Shown here: piece after piece, positions 9,996-21,305 of the stretch
Numbering within the stretch: the first letter of the stretch is position 1
Layout: each line of letters begins with the position of its first letter
Source: Atherinomorus stipes
Taxonomy: Eukaryota > Chordata > Actinopteri > Atheriniformes > Atherinidae
Assembly (NCBI GenBank): GCA_023101725.1
Contig: JALJCO010003469.1
Span: forward strand, 496,001-560,000
Direction: 5' to 3'
Length of the DNA stretch: 64,000 nucleotides
Notes under the pieces: generated by a model
What the model was told of the DNA's origin: nothing
Database searches by the model: none
Seen by the model: the letters and a program-made list of their open reading frames with translations, nothing else
Made by a program: the position numbers and the translations under genes

Positions 9996-12685
9996 AAGTA
10001 GAAGGATTCAGTTCAACTCCTGAAGATGACTGTCTAATGGAAGGGTAGATGAAGAGCTCTGTTTTTTTTTATTTTTTTTTTTATTTTTAGAAAAGCAGCC
10101 AAACATGAAATATGAAAAACTGTCAGAAAGGCAGTCAGTGTGTCTGTTAGAATAGCTCGCCTTGGTAAGTGATTCTTTGGGCTCTCAGAGAAAGTGGGAT
10201 CAAAATTTATAGAAGGTAAGACTTTTGGATTTTGGATTTCAAATGAAAGACTAAGAAAATGCTCCAAAAATGTGCAGAGGTGTGTGAAAGGGTGGTGCAG
10301 GGTGATAGAGATAGGACTGTGTATCAGTAAGCTGCGAGTCCAACTCCCTGGAAGGATGGAGGGGATCAGTTGCTTTTTACTTGGATTTTATGTATCCTAT
10401 TCTTTAAAGGAGCCAATTTAGAATAAAGACAAAGTATTCATGTGAAAGTGTCACCTACCTGATAAAATAGCTCAGGCTGTTAGGTGAAGCTTGGTGAACT
10501 TGCTTATCTTACTTGTTGGACTCACTCACTTGTTATGCTAATTTAGCCTCTCATGTTTTTTTTGCTAGCAAAACTTTAAAGCTAAACTTTCCATTTAAAA
10601 GTCAGTGTGATTTTTGCAACCGCATTATTATTTCTTGGCTAATTCCTGAAACTATGGGGACAGTTAGGGAACAGACCACGTATGCCTTAAAAAGAAAAAA
10701 AAAAAGTATATATGTATTAAGTATATATGTATATATAGTCTTTAAAATTATTCTTACCCTATTAGACAAAAGTCTAAATTCACAGTAATTCAAATAAGTA
10801 CCTAATGAAACTAATAATAAATGAAAATTTACAAAAATATAGTTTGGTGAAATAAAATACTGCTTTAGAGTTGAAAATAATAATTTAAAAACGTTAAACA
10901 AATGAAACTGTCCTAGACCAAATAGAGCACTGTGCACATGGACACTGGGCCAAAACACATAAGACAGGGATGCTACAGCTGCACAATATTCTTCTGAATG
11001 ACTGGTTTGGATATAAAGGACAGTTTGGGCTTTTTGTGAACTGAAGTAAAGATGGCTGCAATTATAAGATGTCAGCTGCATGAACGGAATGATGAGAGAA
11101 CAGGTGTGGCGGTAAACCTGAGAATACACGTGGAAAGGGTTGCTGGCTGCAGGATTTGACATGAAACGACATTGATCTGGATGACACTACTGTGTGCAGT
11201 TGAAAACATCACTTTCCTCTACCAGGTTGACATTTTTGTTCTCTGATTAACATAAGTTCCACTGTTGTTCTGTCATGGATTCAGGACTGTTTACTCCTTT
11301 CAGACATTTCAGAGTACATCTGCCATCAGATCCAGATTTTTATTTGTTTTACTTAAGCAAAATTATAATTATTAGTCCAATATGTTCTGCAAATATTCTT
11401 TTTTTTTTCCTTTCACAAATCCCAGAATATATCTATCTATCAAAAATTAGTTCACACAGATTATCAGATGATATATTTAATTTAAAATTCAAAACAGCAC
11501 AACAAATGATCAAAGTAAAGATGAAGTTGCAGCAGTTTGTAGACTCGTAGGTCTTCATTCACTATGGTTGCATGAACATTTAATGATCAGTAGTTTATAA
11601 ATTCATGTCAGGTGTAGGAACATCAACACCAAACATCACGTCTGAGACTGAAACCAGTGGAACCATCTAATCCTGAACTTCATTCATTGTTCAGCAGCTT
11701 GTAACAATCTAACTTATTAATAATTAGTGTTTCTGCATCAGAACGATGCTTCACTTCAGCTGATCATGGTGAGGAAGTTTCTCCCCAGTGTGTTGTAAGC
11801 ATGTTTGAACACAGTTTACCAATGAAAAACCTGAAAGTGTTGATGTAAACACTAACTGATTTCCCAGAAGATGGCGAAGAAGCCACAGTGACATCATGAG
11901 CATGCCCTCTATTGTAACCACTGAGGGTTTCTTAGAAAATTATTGAGACAGATTATGAAGAATTACAAGAGTTACATGGACTAGTGCTGCTTTCCCACTG
12001 TAATTAGTGGGTCTACATGGGTTTTTCAAGTGCAGGTCAACCCTCTTTACAATTAGCATTTGGGAAAAAAAACAGCGGGGTCTAATCCATCGCTGGCAAG
12101 CTGTGTGGTGTCCCCACTGCTGCATGTCTGATGACGCCATCATGCTGGGTTTGCGTTGATGATGTCATAGTCAGTGTGCTTTCTTGTTTTGCACTTTTGT
12201 CCATCCTCCAAATGGTCACAAATCAGCAGGTGATGCACAATTTTTCTTGCATGTGGCAACATGACCAGCGCGATATTATGATGTAGGCATGTAATGCCCA
12301 ACGTCATCACGTTAATTTGCAGCTCAAGACATTTCTCAGGTGTTCTCATTGCATACCACATTGCATACCACTCGGAGCGGAGCCGTTTAAAGGCAATTTT
12401 AACCTGTGTCGCTTGCCGAATCATGTGACGCAAGTCGATGTGGGTCAGTGAGCCTGTTAAAGCTGATTGTTTGTAGCCAATACCCCGTCTCGGCTACACT
12501 AGCCTATCGTTTAAGGTTACCCTCCGCGGATATTTTTTACATGGGTAAGTGTGCCGTCTAATTCTTGAATCTCCGGTTCTTGGATTGGTGTAGACTCGTT
12601 AGGCTAAAGAAAAAGGAATTTTAGAGTTTTTAGGAGCCCCCCTAGGGGAAAAAAAAAATCTATAAAAAAACTTTAAGAACTGATG
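9996..12685. other. No gene recognised
   Basis: AT-rich. The longest frame, 186 codons on the minus strand (10602-11162), is hydrophobic and low-complexity in parts, has no recognised domain and runs through AT-rich repeats; I do not call it. 11960-12480 has a mixed GC content and CG-containing words suggestive of an old mobile element, but no paired ends were found. Confidence 0.55.
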
Positions 12686-12840
12686 TTGAGTTCCATTTGA
12701 ACTTGGAGGTCAGATTTTCCGAGTTCTCAGTTGGAAATGCAACTGGAACGCCCATCAAAGTCAGATTTCCTACTCGGAAACTCAGGATAGACACACCAAC
12801 TCCCACTTCTCCCAGTAAAGATGGCTTCCCTATCAACACT
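12686..12840. repeat. Inverted-repeat fragment with paired TTCCGAGTT-type motifs
   Basis: GGTCAGATTTTCCGAGTTCTC is followed about 50 bp later by AAAGTCAGATTTCCTACTCGG AAACTC, mixing a direct repeat (GTCAGATTT) with inverted CGAGTT/AACTCGG motifs. Similar words occur in fish DNA-transposon ends. Limits uncertain. Confidence 0.35.
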
Positions 12841-13194
12841 TATTGAACCCAGTAATAGACAATTATCCAAACGTTCTTTGTGAACACATTAGTGTTAAAC
12901 ATAGTCATTTGCAACCTCTGCCTGCAGAGTAAGTCTGTAAAATGTGAACAAGCTTCAGACATTAATGCAACATTAATGCAACGTTTTCCCGCTAAAAATA
13001 ACAGTAGCTAATGCGGTTTGCCTTTTACATCCTTTCTTCTAAAAAAGGGGGATAAAAAATAAAATTGAGTTTTGCTCTGTTCTGGCTGATATTCCTTTGT
13101 TTTTATCTACAAGTTTATGATAAACTATTCTTTTTTCTTTTCTTTTTTTTTTTTTATTTATTTTTATTTATTTTCTTTTTTTAAATTTCAGTGA

Positions 13195-13706
13195 GGCGTG
13201 CTTCGGTTTGCGTTCAGACAGCAGAACCTAAAGCAGACCAAACCGCCAGGTTAAAAAAAAAGCAGGAAGAAGAAGAAAAACGGACTCCGTGTTTAAAGTG
13301 GAAATCTTTCTGCTTCTTCTTCTTATTTGCCCACTCTATCTCTGTCCACATATTTTCCAGTTGTTTATCGTTGTTGTTTTGACCCCAGCTTCTTCAAAAT
13401 CGCGCCGTTTGCTTTGTTTTCCATCCAACCCAAACGATAATCTACCCCACTTCCTCCTACTTCTTCTTCTGCTTTATTGCGGTTGACAAACGTCACTTCC
13501 TTTAGGTGCGCTGGATGTCTGTGCGCTCGATAGTCCGATAGTCCGTTTGCAAGTGAACCAAGACCCCCGGCTCTCAGGCGGACCAGAGTTCGCCTCTTTG
13601 GTGCGCAGCAGAGTAGTTGGTGTTCAGATTGCGCCAAATGAAGCAGACTATCTGTGGAATTGGACCACTTTGAAGCAGACCAAACTGCCAGCGTGTGAAC
13701 GCACCT
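13195..13706. mobile_element. hAT-like element family, copy at 13.2 kb
   Basis: Shares about 350 bp with the copy at 43.37-43.87 kb, in the same order: TTTGCGTTCAGAC, GCGGACCAAACC-type words, GAAATCTTTCTGCTTCTT, TTATTTGCCCACTC, TTGACAAACGTCACTTCC, TTTGCAAGTGAA and AAGCAGAC. The right end is GCGTGTGAACGCACC, the style of hAT-like inverted ends that read GGTGCGTTCACAC in the other direction. The left end is not clear. No transposase frame survives. Confidence 0.6.
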
Positions 13707-13874
13707 CAAAACTTAAACTTGTGTTTAAAGCTACAAACCAACATAAACAATAAACTGCAAACAATTCTAAAAGTTTAACTCAGAGGAAATGGGTCAAAAG
13801 TGTTAGATGTGACAGACTAAACTATAACTTGATTTTAGTTAATGCTAATGAATTGTTTAATGGTTATTGCATGA

Positions 13875-13906
13875 AGGATGGATGGATGGATGGATGGATG
13901 GATGGA
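13875..13906. repeat. (GGAT)n microsatellite
   Basis: Eight near-perfect GGAT units. Confidence 0.9.
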
Positions 13907-15969
13907 CTGAACATCCCAACCAGTATTGATGAAGTAAAAATTATGTTATTATAATTAAATGAATGCTGAGTATTGGGGGGTGGGGTGGGGGGGATATAGA
14001 GCCTGATCTCCTCTGGCTGAGCAACATGAAACGGTAATGAGATGTCCTTGGACAACTTCCTCCTCTGATGTCTCCATCAGAGTCCACGTTCAGCCTGCAT
14101 TAAACCGTCTCTTGCAGTTCAGTTTGCTCAATCTGGTGACATCCTCTACCCTTGCTCTGCTGTCCCAGCATGCCACAGCAGAATCTGGTGGCCAGTGCAC
14201 CAGATTCATAAAGCATCCTGACCATCATGTGACATGTTGATAGACTTACTACTGATGGAATAATTACTATATTCTGGTCCTTTTAAAGTCTTCGACCACA
14301 AAGTTGATCCATCTGAAGGCCAACAATTACTCCATCTTTCTTTTTCCTTCACACAGGGAGACACTTATTTTAATTTTCTACTTCCCATGCCAAATTCACT
14401 TTCAGCTTCAATAACTCATCTTTATTTTCTCTTGCTCCATTCCTTCCAGTCACCTCCCTGAGTTTTACTCCCACACGGCTGCTTGTTTTTCTCCTGTGGA
14501 GGTGGGGTTGCTGGTAATAATGTGTATGACCTGACGTGTCATCAATCCTTAGAAAGACATTGAATAATTAGGATCTGTGTGAATTCTCTATCCATGCTAA
14601 CCCTCTAATCCCTGGAACTGTGCAAAGTAAACCATCCCTTCGCAGGTCCCTAATGACCCAGTACCTCCCCCTCGAACCCTGTTTAGCTCCATCATGGCCT
14701 TTTTCAACCCCCATCCAAACTACAGGATGTTGACTGAGCTAATATTGTTTGCTCAGTCAACATCCTCCAACCAGCTTTTTTTCTGGAAGACCTGCAAAGA
14801 TGCAACACATAGATTATAAATTCAATTTAAGCAACAATCCCTTGTAGCAGCTTTACCCGTGTGTTGGTAGTTTCCATTCTCCACAGTTCAAAATCAATTT
14901 AAAATAGTTATAAATAAATCAGATGCTGAATACAAATAATAGCTTAATGATTCTGATTGGTAACATATTGGTAATTGCCAGTGCTGCTCTGAGACTGTTT
15001 CTCTTTCCCTTTACTGTTCAGTAATCCACAGATATAAATCCTATACAATACAAATCCTTTTTTTCTGTCCATCTTCTTGTCTACTATATAGGCGGAAAAA
15101 GTGTAATAAATTGAGCATTATCTATGCACTATATTGGAACTTCACTTAACCCCTTTTTTTCTTTTTGAAATGTCTATTTCACCCTACTTCACCCTCTCAG
15201 ACCTTCTATCCCTTCATTTCTCCATTTCTTCCTGTCATCAACTCACCAAAATCTTGTTCTTTTAACATATTTGCTGCCTTTCATTTGGTTTACTTTTGCA
15301 TTTCTGTTCATCTTCTTCCATCTGTCCAAATGAAGTGGTAGCGATCTGACTTGCAGAAGAGAATCACCTTCCCTAAGCTGCACATGAGTGCACTTTGGAT
15401 TCATTAGGATGAATGGTTGCGGGAAAATGTTGATGTTTATAGAGGCCAAGAGTGGCTGCTTCGGCACTACTCGCTCAGCCAGTAGGTGCCTTGCAGAGTG
15501 TTAATTCAATTAACTGTGACAATGACAGATAAACCTTGGTTTTCAGTTTTTGTCAGCTCATCAGACAGTTGCTGCTGAGCTCCCGATGGCCTGGTATTTT
15601 CACCAGCGGGCTGGCTTTACAGCAGACGTAACAGAGAGCTTCCTTCTGAGTAACCTGACCTCACAGCAATTGTGTAATATAAACAGATTTGAAAGAGGTC
15701 CCTACACTTATGCCGTTGGACCTGGCAGGTAATTGTCCAATACTATGTGTCAGGACTACAGAAATTAGGCCAATGTTAAGTCAGTGGTGGAGCTAGTTGT
15801 GTTTGCGCAGCCATTCTGGTTCGGGAACAACAAAATAAAAGCACAATTTGTGTCTTCTAATGTAAAAAAAAAAAGTTAATATCTTTATTATAGTTTCGCT
15901 GAAGGGATTGTGGTGAACTATGAAAGTTTTGTCCTCTCTCATTTTGTGGGTATGTGCGAATTTACCACT
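13907..15969. other. No gene recognised, apart from a perfect hairpin at 14.72 kb
   Basis: Unique-looking sequence of mixed composition with a G-rich run at 13975-13993. Open frames are short and without domains. The hairpin at 14724-14766 is listed separately. Confidence 0.6.
14724..14766. repeat. Perfect 16-bp hairpin
   Basis: AGGATGTTGACTGAGC (14724-14739) is exactly complementary to 14751-14766, separated by an 11-base AT-rich loop. No mismatches. No copy of the stem is seen elsewhere in the window and no TIR element surrounds it. The stem is shorter than that of a typical microRNA precursor. Confidence 0.75.
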
Positions 15970-16080
15970 AATCCATCCACGCATTCATTTTCGTCCAGGG
16001 GAATCCCAGGGGGCATTCCCACACAATGTAATTCCTCCTTGTTGCCAGGGTCTTCCCCCAGACCTTCCTCCCTTCAAACA
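15970..16080. repeat. Fragment of fish repeat with 'CAGGGTCTTCCCC' motif
   Basis: The string GGGGAATCCCAGGGGGCATT ... CCAGGGTCTTCCCCCAGACC resembles the block at 59.71-59.96 kb (GGGGAACCCAGG, GTGTCTTGGGTCTTCTCACAG). Short and diverged. Confidence 0.4.
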
Positions 16081-16139
16081 TCATAATCAGCAAGACATAT
16101 TATGCCACAATAACCATAGTTACAAGATGTTTTTTTTTT

Positions 16140-17125
16140 TTTAATTTAGAATTAGTCATTTAAAATTAAATAATCTGGAATTAAAGTATTCACCTTCAGG
16201 TTTACATGGAAATAGTAATTCCGCATTGAGTGAAATCTGTCTCAACCCGCGCCTTTGGGCCTCTACTCTTGTGTGGTGGTGAGTTTTTTTGCAACTCCCT
16301 CTCCCCCTGTCTGTAATTCGCCTTTTCCCTTTGTTTTGTTGTGGCCAGGATGGTTCTGGACGGAGTTTTCTGTATATACCACCAGCCAATGACAGAGCCA
16401 AGGGTATGACGCTGTGTGTGAACGAGCTCATGATTGGAGCAGATGCCAGTCACTCAAACTCTCGAAGAAAAAAAAGAAAGGAAGAAAAACAGCAGACGCA
16501 GCAAAGAAAAGGAAGTGCTCTGCGGTGAAAAGAGCTTTAGGTAGTGCATGTTGGAAAACAAGGCTTGAAGCTGAATAGGCTAAAGACCGAGGCAGCAATT
16601 AGCCCGAGGGGAGGGGTGCTCAGTATGAATAGTGTTTACAAACAGAAACCGTGGGGAGACTCTGGACTCTATTGGCTTTATTCAACTCTGCTCAAGATCT
16701 GGAGGTTAGGAAAGCTTCTGATTGGATAAGGGGCGGACATATAGACGTGTACTGGAAGTAAACCAACTGCTTTTTTCTTGGCTACGACATGGAAAACCCC
16801 ATAATAATACAGATTTAACCTTCATTTTGATTCTAGTTTTGAGGCATCGGCTCGACAATAACAAGCATCAAGCCAGCTGTCTCGAATACAACGCTTGTTG
16901 CTTTGACGTGCATCATCGCAGCAAGACAAAGGAACAAGGATGCGCAGAATGACCTGAATTAAGTTAAAGCAGAATGAACGCACAATGGAGGAATTATTTA
17001 ATTTGGAATTAAAATGTGAATAAACCAGCCACTTTATGTGTTTACAAGGTCCTTTTGATAAAGAATTAAGTTTTGTTCCGAATTAAAGAGGAATAAAAAC
17101 TCTTATGTAACGTGGCCTGTGCGAT
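16140..17125. mobile_element. AT-rich DNA element with TTTACATGG and GGAATTAAA ends
   Basis: The left part has ATCTGGAATTAAAGTATTC and GGTTTACATGGAAATAGTAA. The right part has TTTAATTTGGAATTAAAATG, ATGTGTTTACAAGGTCC and GTTCCGAATTAAAGAGG. The recurrence of TTTACA[T/A]GG and GGAATTAA words at both ends is characteristic of a fish DNA-transposon class whose ends I remember as mixing these words. The GC-richer interior (16.2-16.95 kb) has only short, unrecognised frames. Exact termini and target duplication could not be fixed. Confidence 0.45.
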
Positions 17126-17639
17126 ATTAAGGATTAGACATAAAAATACGTGATGATTTAAAAACTAAATGACGTGTTCAGGTTCAAATGTGCAGCAGAA
17201 AAACGAAAAGTGTTTTTTCTTGTTTCAATACCTTCGCACAGCTTGTGTTTACATTTTGTTATGTTTTAATTGTTGGGTTGTGAGCTTCAGTTTACTTAGT
17301 TTTACACAGCAAATATACACCTCTCACTTAGCACTCATGCTAATCTTGCAAACTGAGCATTTATCTGCAAACACATAAAAAGTCCAGTTATAAACCTGCT
17401 ATATGAAGAAAAAACATCCAATGACAGTGTCGCTTCTTTAATGAGTCAGTTTTGTTAATGGACAAAAAACAAAACAAAAAACCTTTTCATAAATGTTCGT
17501 GTCTATTTTGTCAGTTGCTGTTATAAATGTCTAGAAGCGAGCTACAGTACAGGGATGTCAGTCAGAGCCTCCAACTCTATTAACCTTAAAAACAATGTGT
17601 TCTTTTGTAAACATTACAAAGCCACTAAGGACCAAATGA
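17126..17639. other. No gene recognised
   Basis: AT-rich sequence with no clear repeat or coding frame. Confidence 0.6.
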
Positions 17640-17680
17640 AATGAAAAATACTTTATTTATCCCAGAGGGAAGTTGCAAAT
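17640..17680. repeat. Retroelement 3'-tail-like block
   Basis: AAAAATACTTTATTTATCCC followed by AGAGGGAAGTTGC is a block found at 3' ends of fish non-LTR elements. A second copy lies at 25.05 kb, and the beginning (GAAAAATACTTTATTTA) also ends the LINE fragment at 19.45 kb. Confidence 0.6.
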
Positions 17681-18814
17681 ATTGAATAGTTTGCCTCCTA
17701 AAGGTGAAATTAAAAGGGAAGTGCACAGCTGTGTGAAAACAAAACAAAATGTTTTATTTCCACACCAGAAAAAAAGAATAAAAAGTGAAACTTGAGTTTT
17801 GTCTGCTTCATTTTCTGTTTTGATCGTGTTTTTGCTGATATTGTCATCAATGTCAGATATAAGAGTACTGACTCTAAATGTAAGAGGCTTTCACTCCAGC
17901 ATGTTGATTTCAAAGGAAATCAGGTGAAGTAAGATACAGTAAGTTTCTCTCCATTGAACATCTGCTGTTTATCTCATCTGTATCATAAACATCAAGGAGC
18001 AATGAGACAACCTGTAACACTCCTCATTCTTTATCAAAGAGCTCTTTCCAGTCTGTGCTGCAGCATTCACACAGGTGTTGTCATATCTGGGTTATGAGGG
18101 CCGTGCAGGGGAACGTCTTCATGAACCCACATGACCCCAAACTTTATTCCTGATGCAGAAAAGACACAACATTTTTGAATCCTTACATGGCGCTTTGTTC
18201 TTATCTGCACATTTTGCAAGGAAAATCACATTCCACTAATTTAGAAGAATTTAACTTATTCTGGAGAACTAGTTTGAGAACAAGAGAAAATCCTTCAGAA
18301 AGCCAGAACAGCTTATTATACATTACTGATGGAGACTCCAGGTTTAGTTTCAGCTCTGCAGGCTGACTTGCAGTCAGAACTTTGTTCATCCACATGTTCC
18401 TTCAACCCTTGGTAGAGATGACCTCATCGGCTTCCTCACACATAAAGTTCATGGCATCCTTCCCACTATTGTTGCTATAATCATCTACAGCAGCTTTAGA
18501 GGCGTCTGTAGAACCTGATTTATTTTTAGTTTCTGACTTGCACAGCTTTCTGAGTGAAGCAGAATAACAGCTTCATCTTGTATTTTACACCCCAACCTCA
18601 CCCTCACCCTATTTTTGATTTTTCTGACAATATTGATACAAGTTAGGAAGAACCCATATCTATGGCAACTAACAATGCTATTTCCATGTCACAGCTCAAC
18701 CACACAAACAGAAGATTATTTGCCCACAGTTAACCCTTTGCTCGGGGACTGTAATAGTCTAAACTCTTCGCAGACCTCCGGGAGGGAGGTAGGGGCAGAC
18801 AAATTAAGCACATC
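17681..18814. other. No gene recognised
   Basis: Unique-looking sequence. Frames 17710-17913 (-) and 18175-18395 (both strands) are short and show no domain. Confidence 0.6.
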
Positions 18815-19439
18815 TTAAGTTGTTTTCACACAGGACCCATTTAGGTCAACCTAACTGGGTTTTGGTACCGAACATGATGCCACAGGGTCTGTGTGAACAC
18901 GCCACTTGCGCTTGTAGTCGACCTAACTCACCCGCTCTCGGACCAGCTGTACAGGCTGGTTTCGGAGCGGCTTGCGTTAACCTGAAATGCAGCGCGAGTG
19001 ATGTGTGAACGCGCACCAACTTTAGCTCAGCCTAATTCCCAGATATTCCGCCTTTTTTTAACTAAACAGGCATCCGTAGGCAGCTGTTCAATAGGGATAT
19101 CCTTGTTATTGACAATGTTATATTATAAATAACAGGGTTACGACCTGCCTAACTGTAACGTTTAGTGTCATCTTGTGTTTGCTAGCTACTAATGTATTTC
19201 TACATGGTCCGGACTTCGCGGTTCAACATCTGTGCCTTGCTCTGGTTTGTCTGGAAATCCGCCGCCTCCAGTACATGACAACATTGTTTTCCACATGTAA
19301 CCGTGTCTTGTCTTCAACACACCATCATTCCTGTGTGTTTTGTTTACAACACAGCCACGCAATGAAGCTGACACGCGTCTACTTCTGTCTGGTTGCCATG
19401 GAAACGCAATGCTCCAGTCTGTAGAGCGACTGCTGAAAT

Positions 19440-20092
19440 GAATAAAAGAAATTAAATGAAAAATACTTTATTTAACATTTATATGAAATAATAACATAAC
19501 AATAATAAGTCAGTCAGTCAGTCTTGTTCTTTATGGTGATGCTGCTGGTGGGAATGAATTTCTGTATGTCTCCGTCCAACAGCGAACCTGACGCAGCCTC
19601 CCACTGAACAAACTCTGTTGATTCTTCACCGTGTTGTGGAGAGGAGGAAGAATCCTCCATCATCTTCATCAGCTTGTGTAGCATTCTTTCCTGAACGATC
19701 AGCTCCAGCGGCTCCAGAGTTATTCCCAGCACAGAACCAGCTTTCTTTATCAGCTTGTTTAGTTTCTTCAAGTTTCTGGTTCTGATGCTGCTGCCCCAGC
19801 AGATGCTGCTGCAAAGCTGATTGCACTTTCCACAACAGACTTGTAGAAGATCTGCAACATCTTGGTGCAGACGTTAAATGATCTCAGCTTCCTTAAGAAG
19901 AAGAGCCTGCTCTGACCTTTCTTGTAGATGTAGTCAGTGTTGCATTTCCAGTCTAGTCTGCTGTCCAGCTAAACTCCAAGGCATTTGTAGTTCTCCACCA
20001 CCTCCACCTCTTCCTCCAGGATGTAGACAGGACTATGCTGCTTATTCTTGCTCCTCCTGAAGTCAACAATCATCTCTTTAATCTTGCCAATA
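19440..20092 (-). pseudogene. 5'-truncated LINE: C-terminal end of ORF2 (CR1/L2/Rex-like)
   Basis: Read on the minus strand, the translation from about 20080 runs KIKEMIVDFRRSK, then EVEVVENYKCLGV, a stop, LDSRLDWKCNTDYIYKKG, SRLFFLRKLRSFNV, KMLQIFYKSVVESAISF, a frameshift, then NKLIKKAGSVLGITLEPLE and ERMLHKLMKMMED. This order matches the region after the reverse transcriptase domain in fish CR1/L2/Rex-type non-LTR retrotransposons. The stop at about 19516 is followed by a GTCA repeat (19508-19525) and an AT-rich tail ending near 19440. The RT catalytic core is absent. A 5'-truncated, inactivated insertion. Confidence 0.85.
19508..19525. repeat. (GTCA)n in the LINE 3' untranslated tail
   Basis: About four AGTC/GTCA units directly after the end of the LINE frame. 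Short tandem repeats at the 3' end are usual for this LINE group. Confidence 0.7.
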
Positions 20093-20253
20093 TTTAAGTA
20101 ATGCATAATTAGGGTGTTTAATGCATGTTTAGGCATGGTGATTAAAAAGCAGATGTGAAACGGTGCCGTATTAGTTGAAAATTGAAACATTGTAATCTTT
20201 TCACTGCTGCGACAGCACCTGGCTCCACCCAAATATGTGTGAAAACGACCTTA

Positions 20254-20789
20254 AGGTCCATTTATGCTCGATGCAGAAGATGGATACGAGGACAGATGGA
20301 CAGTTTTGTCCTGCTTCAGTTATGTGTGTAATTTGGTGCATTTTCAGAGGTCTTGTTGGATCGTCACTTGACGCAGAAAACAGAGCAAAACCATCGGAAA
20401 CCATGGGGTCAGTGTTGAGCTGTATTCCCAACATGCAACTGGGAAAGGAAAATCTGAGAGAAACAGAGGGGAAGAAGATAGGGAAAAAGCAGGGAAAGAA
20501 TAAGGAGAAGACAACAGTTGTACAGTTAGAAGACAGGCTGCGTGAGAGTGTTGGGCCTGGTGGGTGGGTGGTTGTAAACAACTTTATAGTGGTGCATTAT
20601 TGCCAACCAGAGTCTGAACCTGACGGCAGTCGTAGAAGTGAACTGTTCTCAGCACTGCTGACTAGTGGATGAACTGGCTTAACAACCATGACAACATAAA
20701 AGATGCATGGAGGTATGAAAGCAGAGACACAGGGCGACGTTTGAAACGGACATTGCTATTTACGTATGCAAGGGAGCATAAATGGGCCT
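20254..20789. mobile_element. MITE with TTA duplication (PIF/Harbinger-like), holding an open frame
   Basis: Ends AGGTCCATTTATGCTC and, inverted at the right, AGGCCCATTTATGCTC (15 of 16 matching). TTA flanks both sides (20251-20253 and 20790-20792), the target size of PIF/Harbinger elements. Removing the element restores TTAATC, the 3' TTAA of the neighbouring 18.82-20.25-kb element, so this insertion is younger. The interior holds an ORF of 89 codons from an ATG at 20403 (stop after 20672) beginning MGSVLSCIPN in an ACCATGG context, lysine-rich in its middle. No transposase similarity is apparent. Confidence 0.75.
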
Positions 20790-20921
20790 TTAATCAAACT
20801 ATCCATGAGTAAATCTTCTCTTGGACAGCCCAAATACACTGCTAGAGCCCAATTTTCTCTGCTTTTCCACCAGACTCTCGTAAGCCCCTGGCCTGATATT
20901 TTGTGCCTCATTGATCCTTAA
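20790..20921. other. Short spacer between two TIR elements
   Basis: About 130 bp of unassigned sequence between the TTA site of one element and the TTAA site of the next. Confidence 0.6.
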
Positions 20922-21301
20922 AGTTATACCGTGTAACTTTTGGCCACTATGGGCACTAAACCTGTAACTTTCCACAGGCGCCACAACTGTCTCAAAATTA
21001 AACAGTCTCAGTCTGTGTTTTAGAAAATTGTATCAGACCACTTTGAAAAGCTGATTTTTAAGTCATCAAGCCATTAATCAAAGCGCTCCAGGTTGCATGA
21101 TCCAAAGAGAGACGGGCCGCTCCTGAGAAGTTACAATGCCTGGTTTTTGAGAACGGCAGCCCCTCGGAGCAACGACATGCGTCAAGTGCTCTATACTGAC
21201 AGCAGAAATCATCTATAGTTACTTATATTAATAATAATGTTAGAATATGATGTATCATAATATTTGGCTAACATTGGGTTCAAAAGTTACACGGTATCAC
21301 T
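20922..21301. mobile_element. 380-bp TTAA-site MITE
   Basis: Ends AGTTATACCGTGTAACTTTT and, inverted at the right, AGTGATACCGTGTAACTTTT: 20-bp TIRs with one or two mismatches. Exact TTAA at both flanks (20918-20921 and 21302-21305). No coding capacity. TTAA plus an AG start and GTGTAACTTT words fit Kolobok-like or piggyBac-like fish MITEs. Confidence 0.85.
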
Positions 21302-21305
21302 TTAA

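Larger units (their letters stand above)
18819..20250. mobile_element. TTAA-site TIR element carrying a LINE fragment
   Basis: The left end GTTGTTTTCACACAGG and the complement of the right end GGTCGTTTTCACACATA match as inverted ends. TTAA precedes the left end (18815-18818). At the right, TTA (20251-20253) is followed by another MITE, beyond which A at 20793 completes the second TTAA. TTAA duplication fits piggyBac- or Kolobok-type elements. The left interior is GC-rich (ACGCGCACC). A reverse-oriented LINE end occupies about 19440-20092. No transposase is visible. Confidence 0.7.

Noticed and set aside
10602..11162. 186-codon open frame on the minus strand
   Set aside because: No recognisable domain, hydrophobic low-complexity composition, AT-rich DNA with homopolymers, and no sign of splice or family context.
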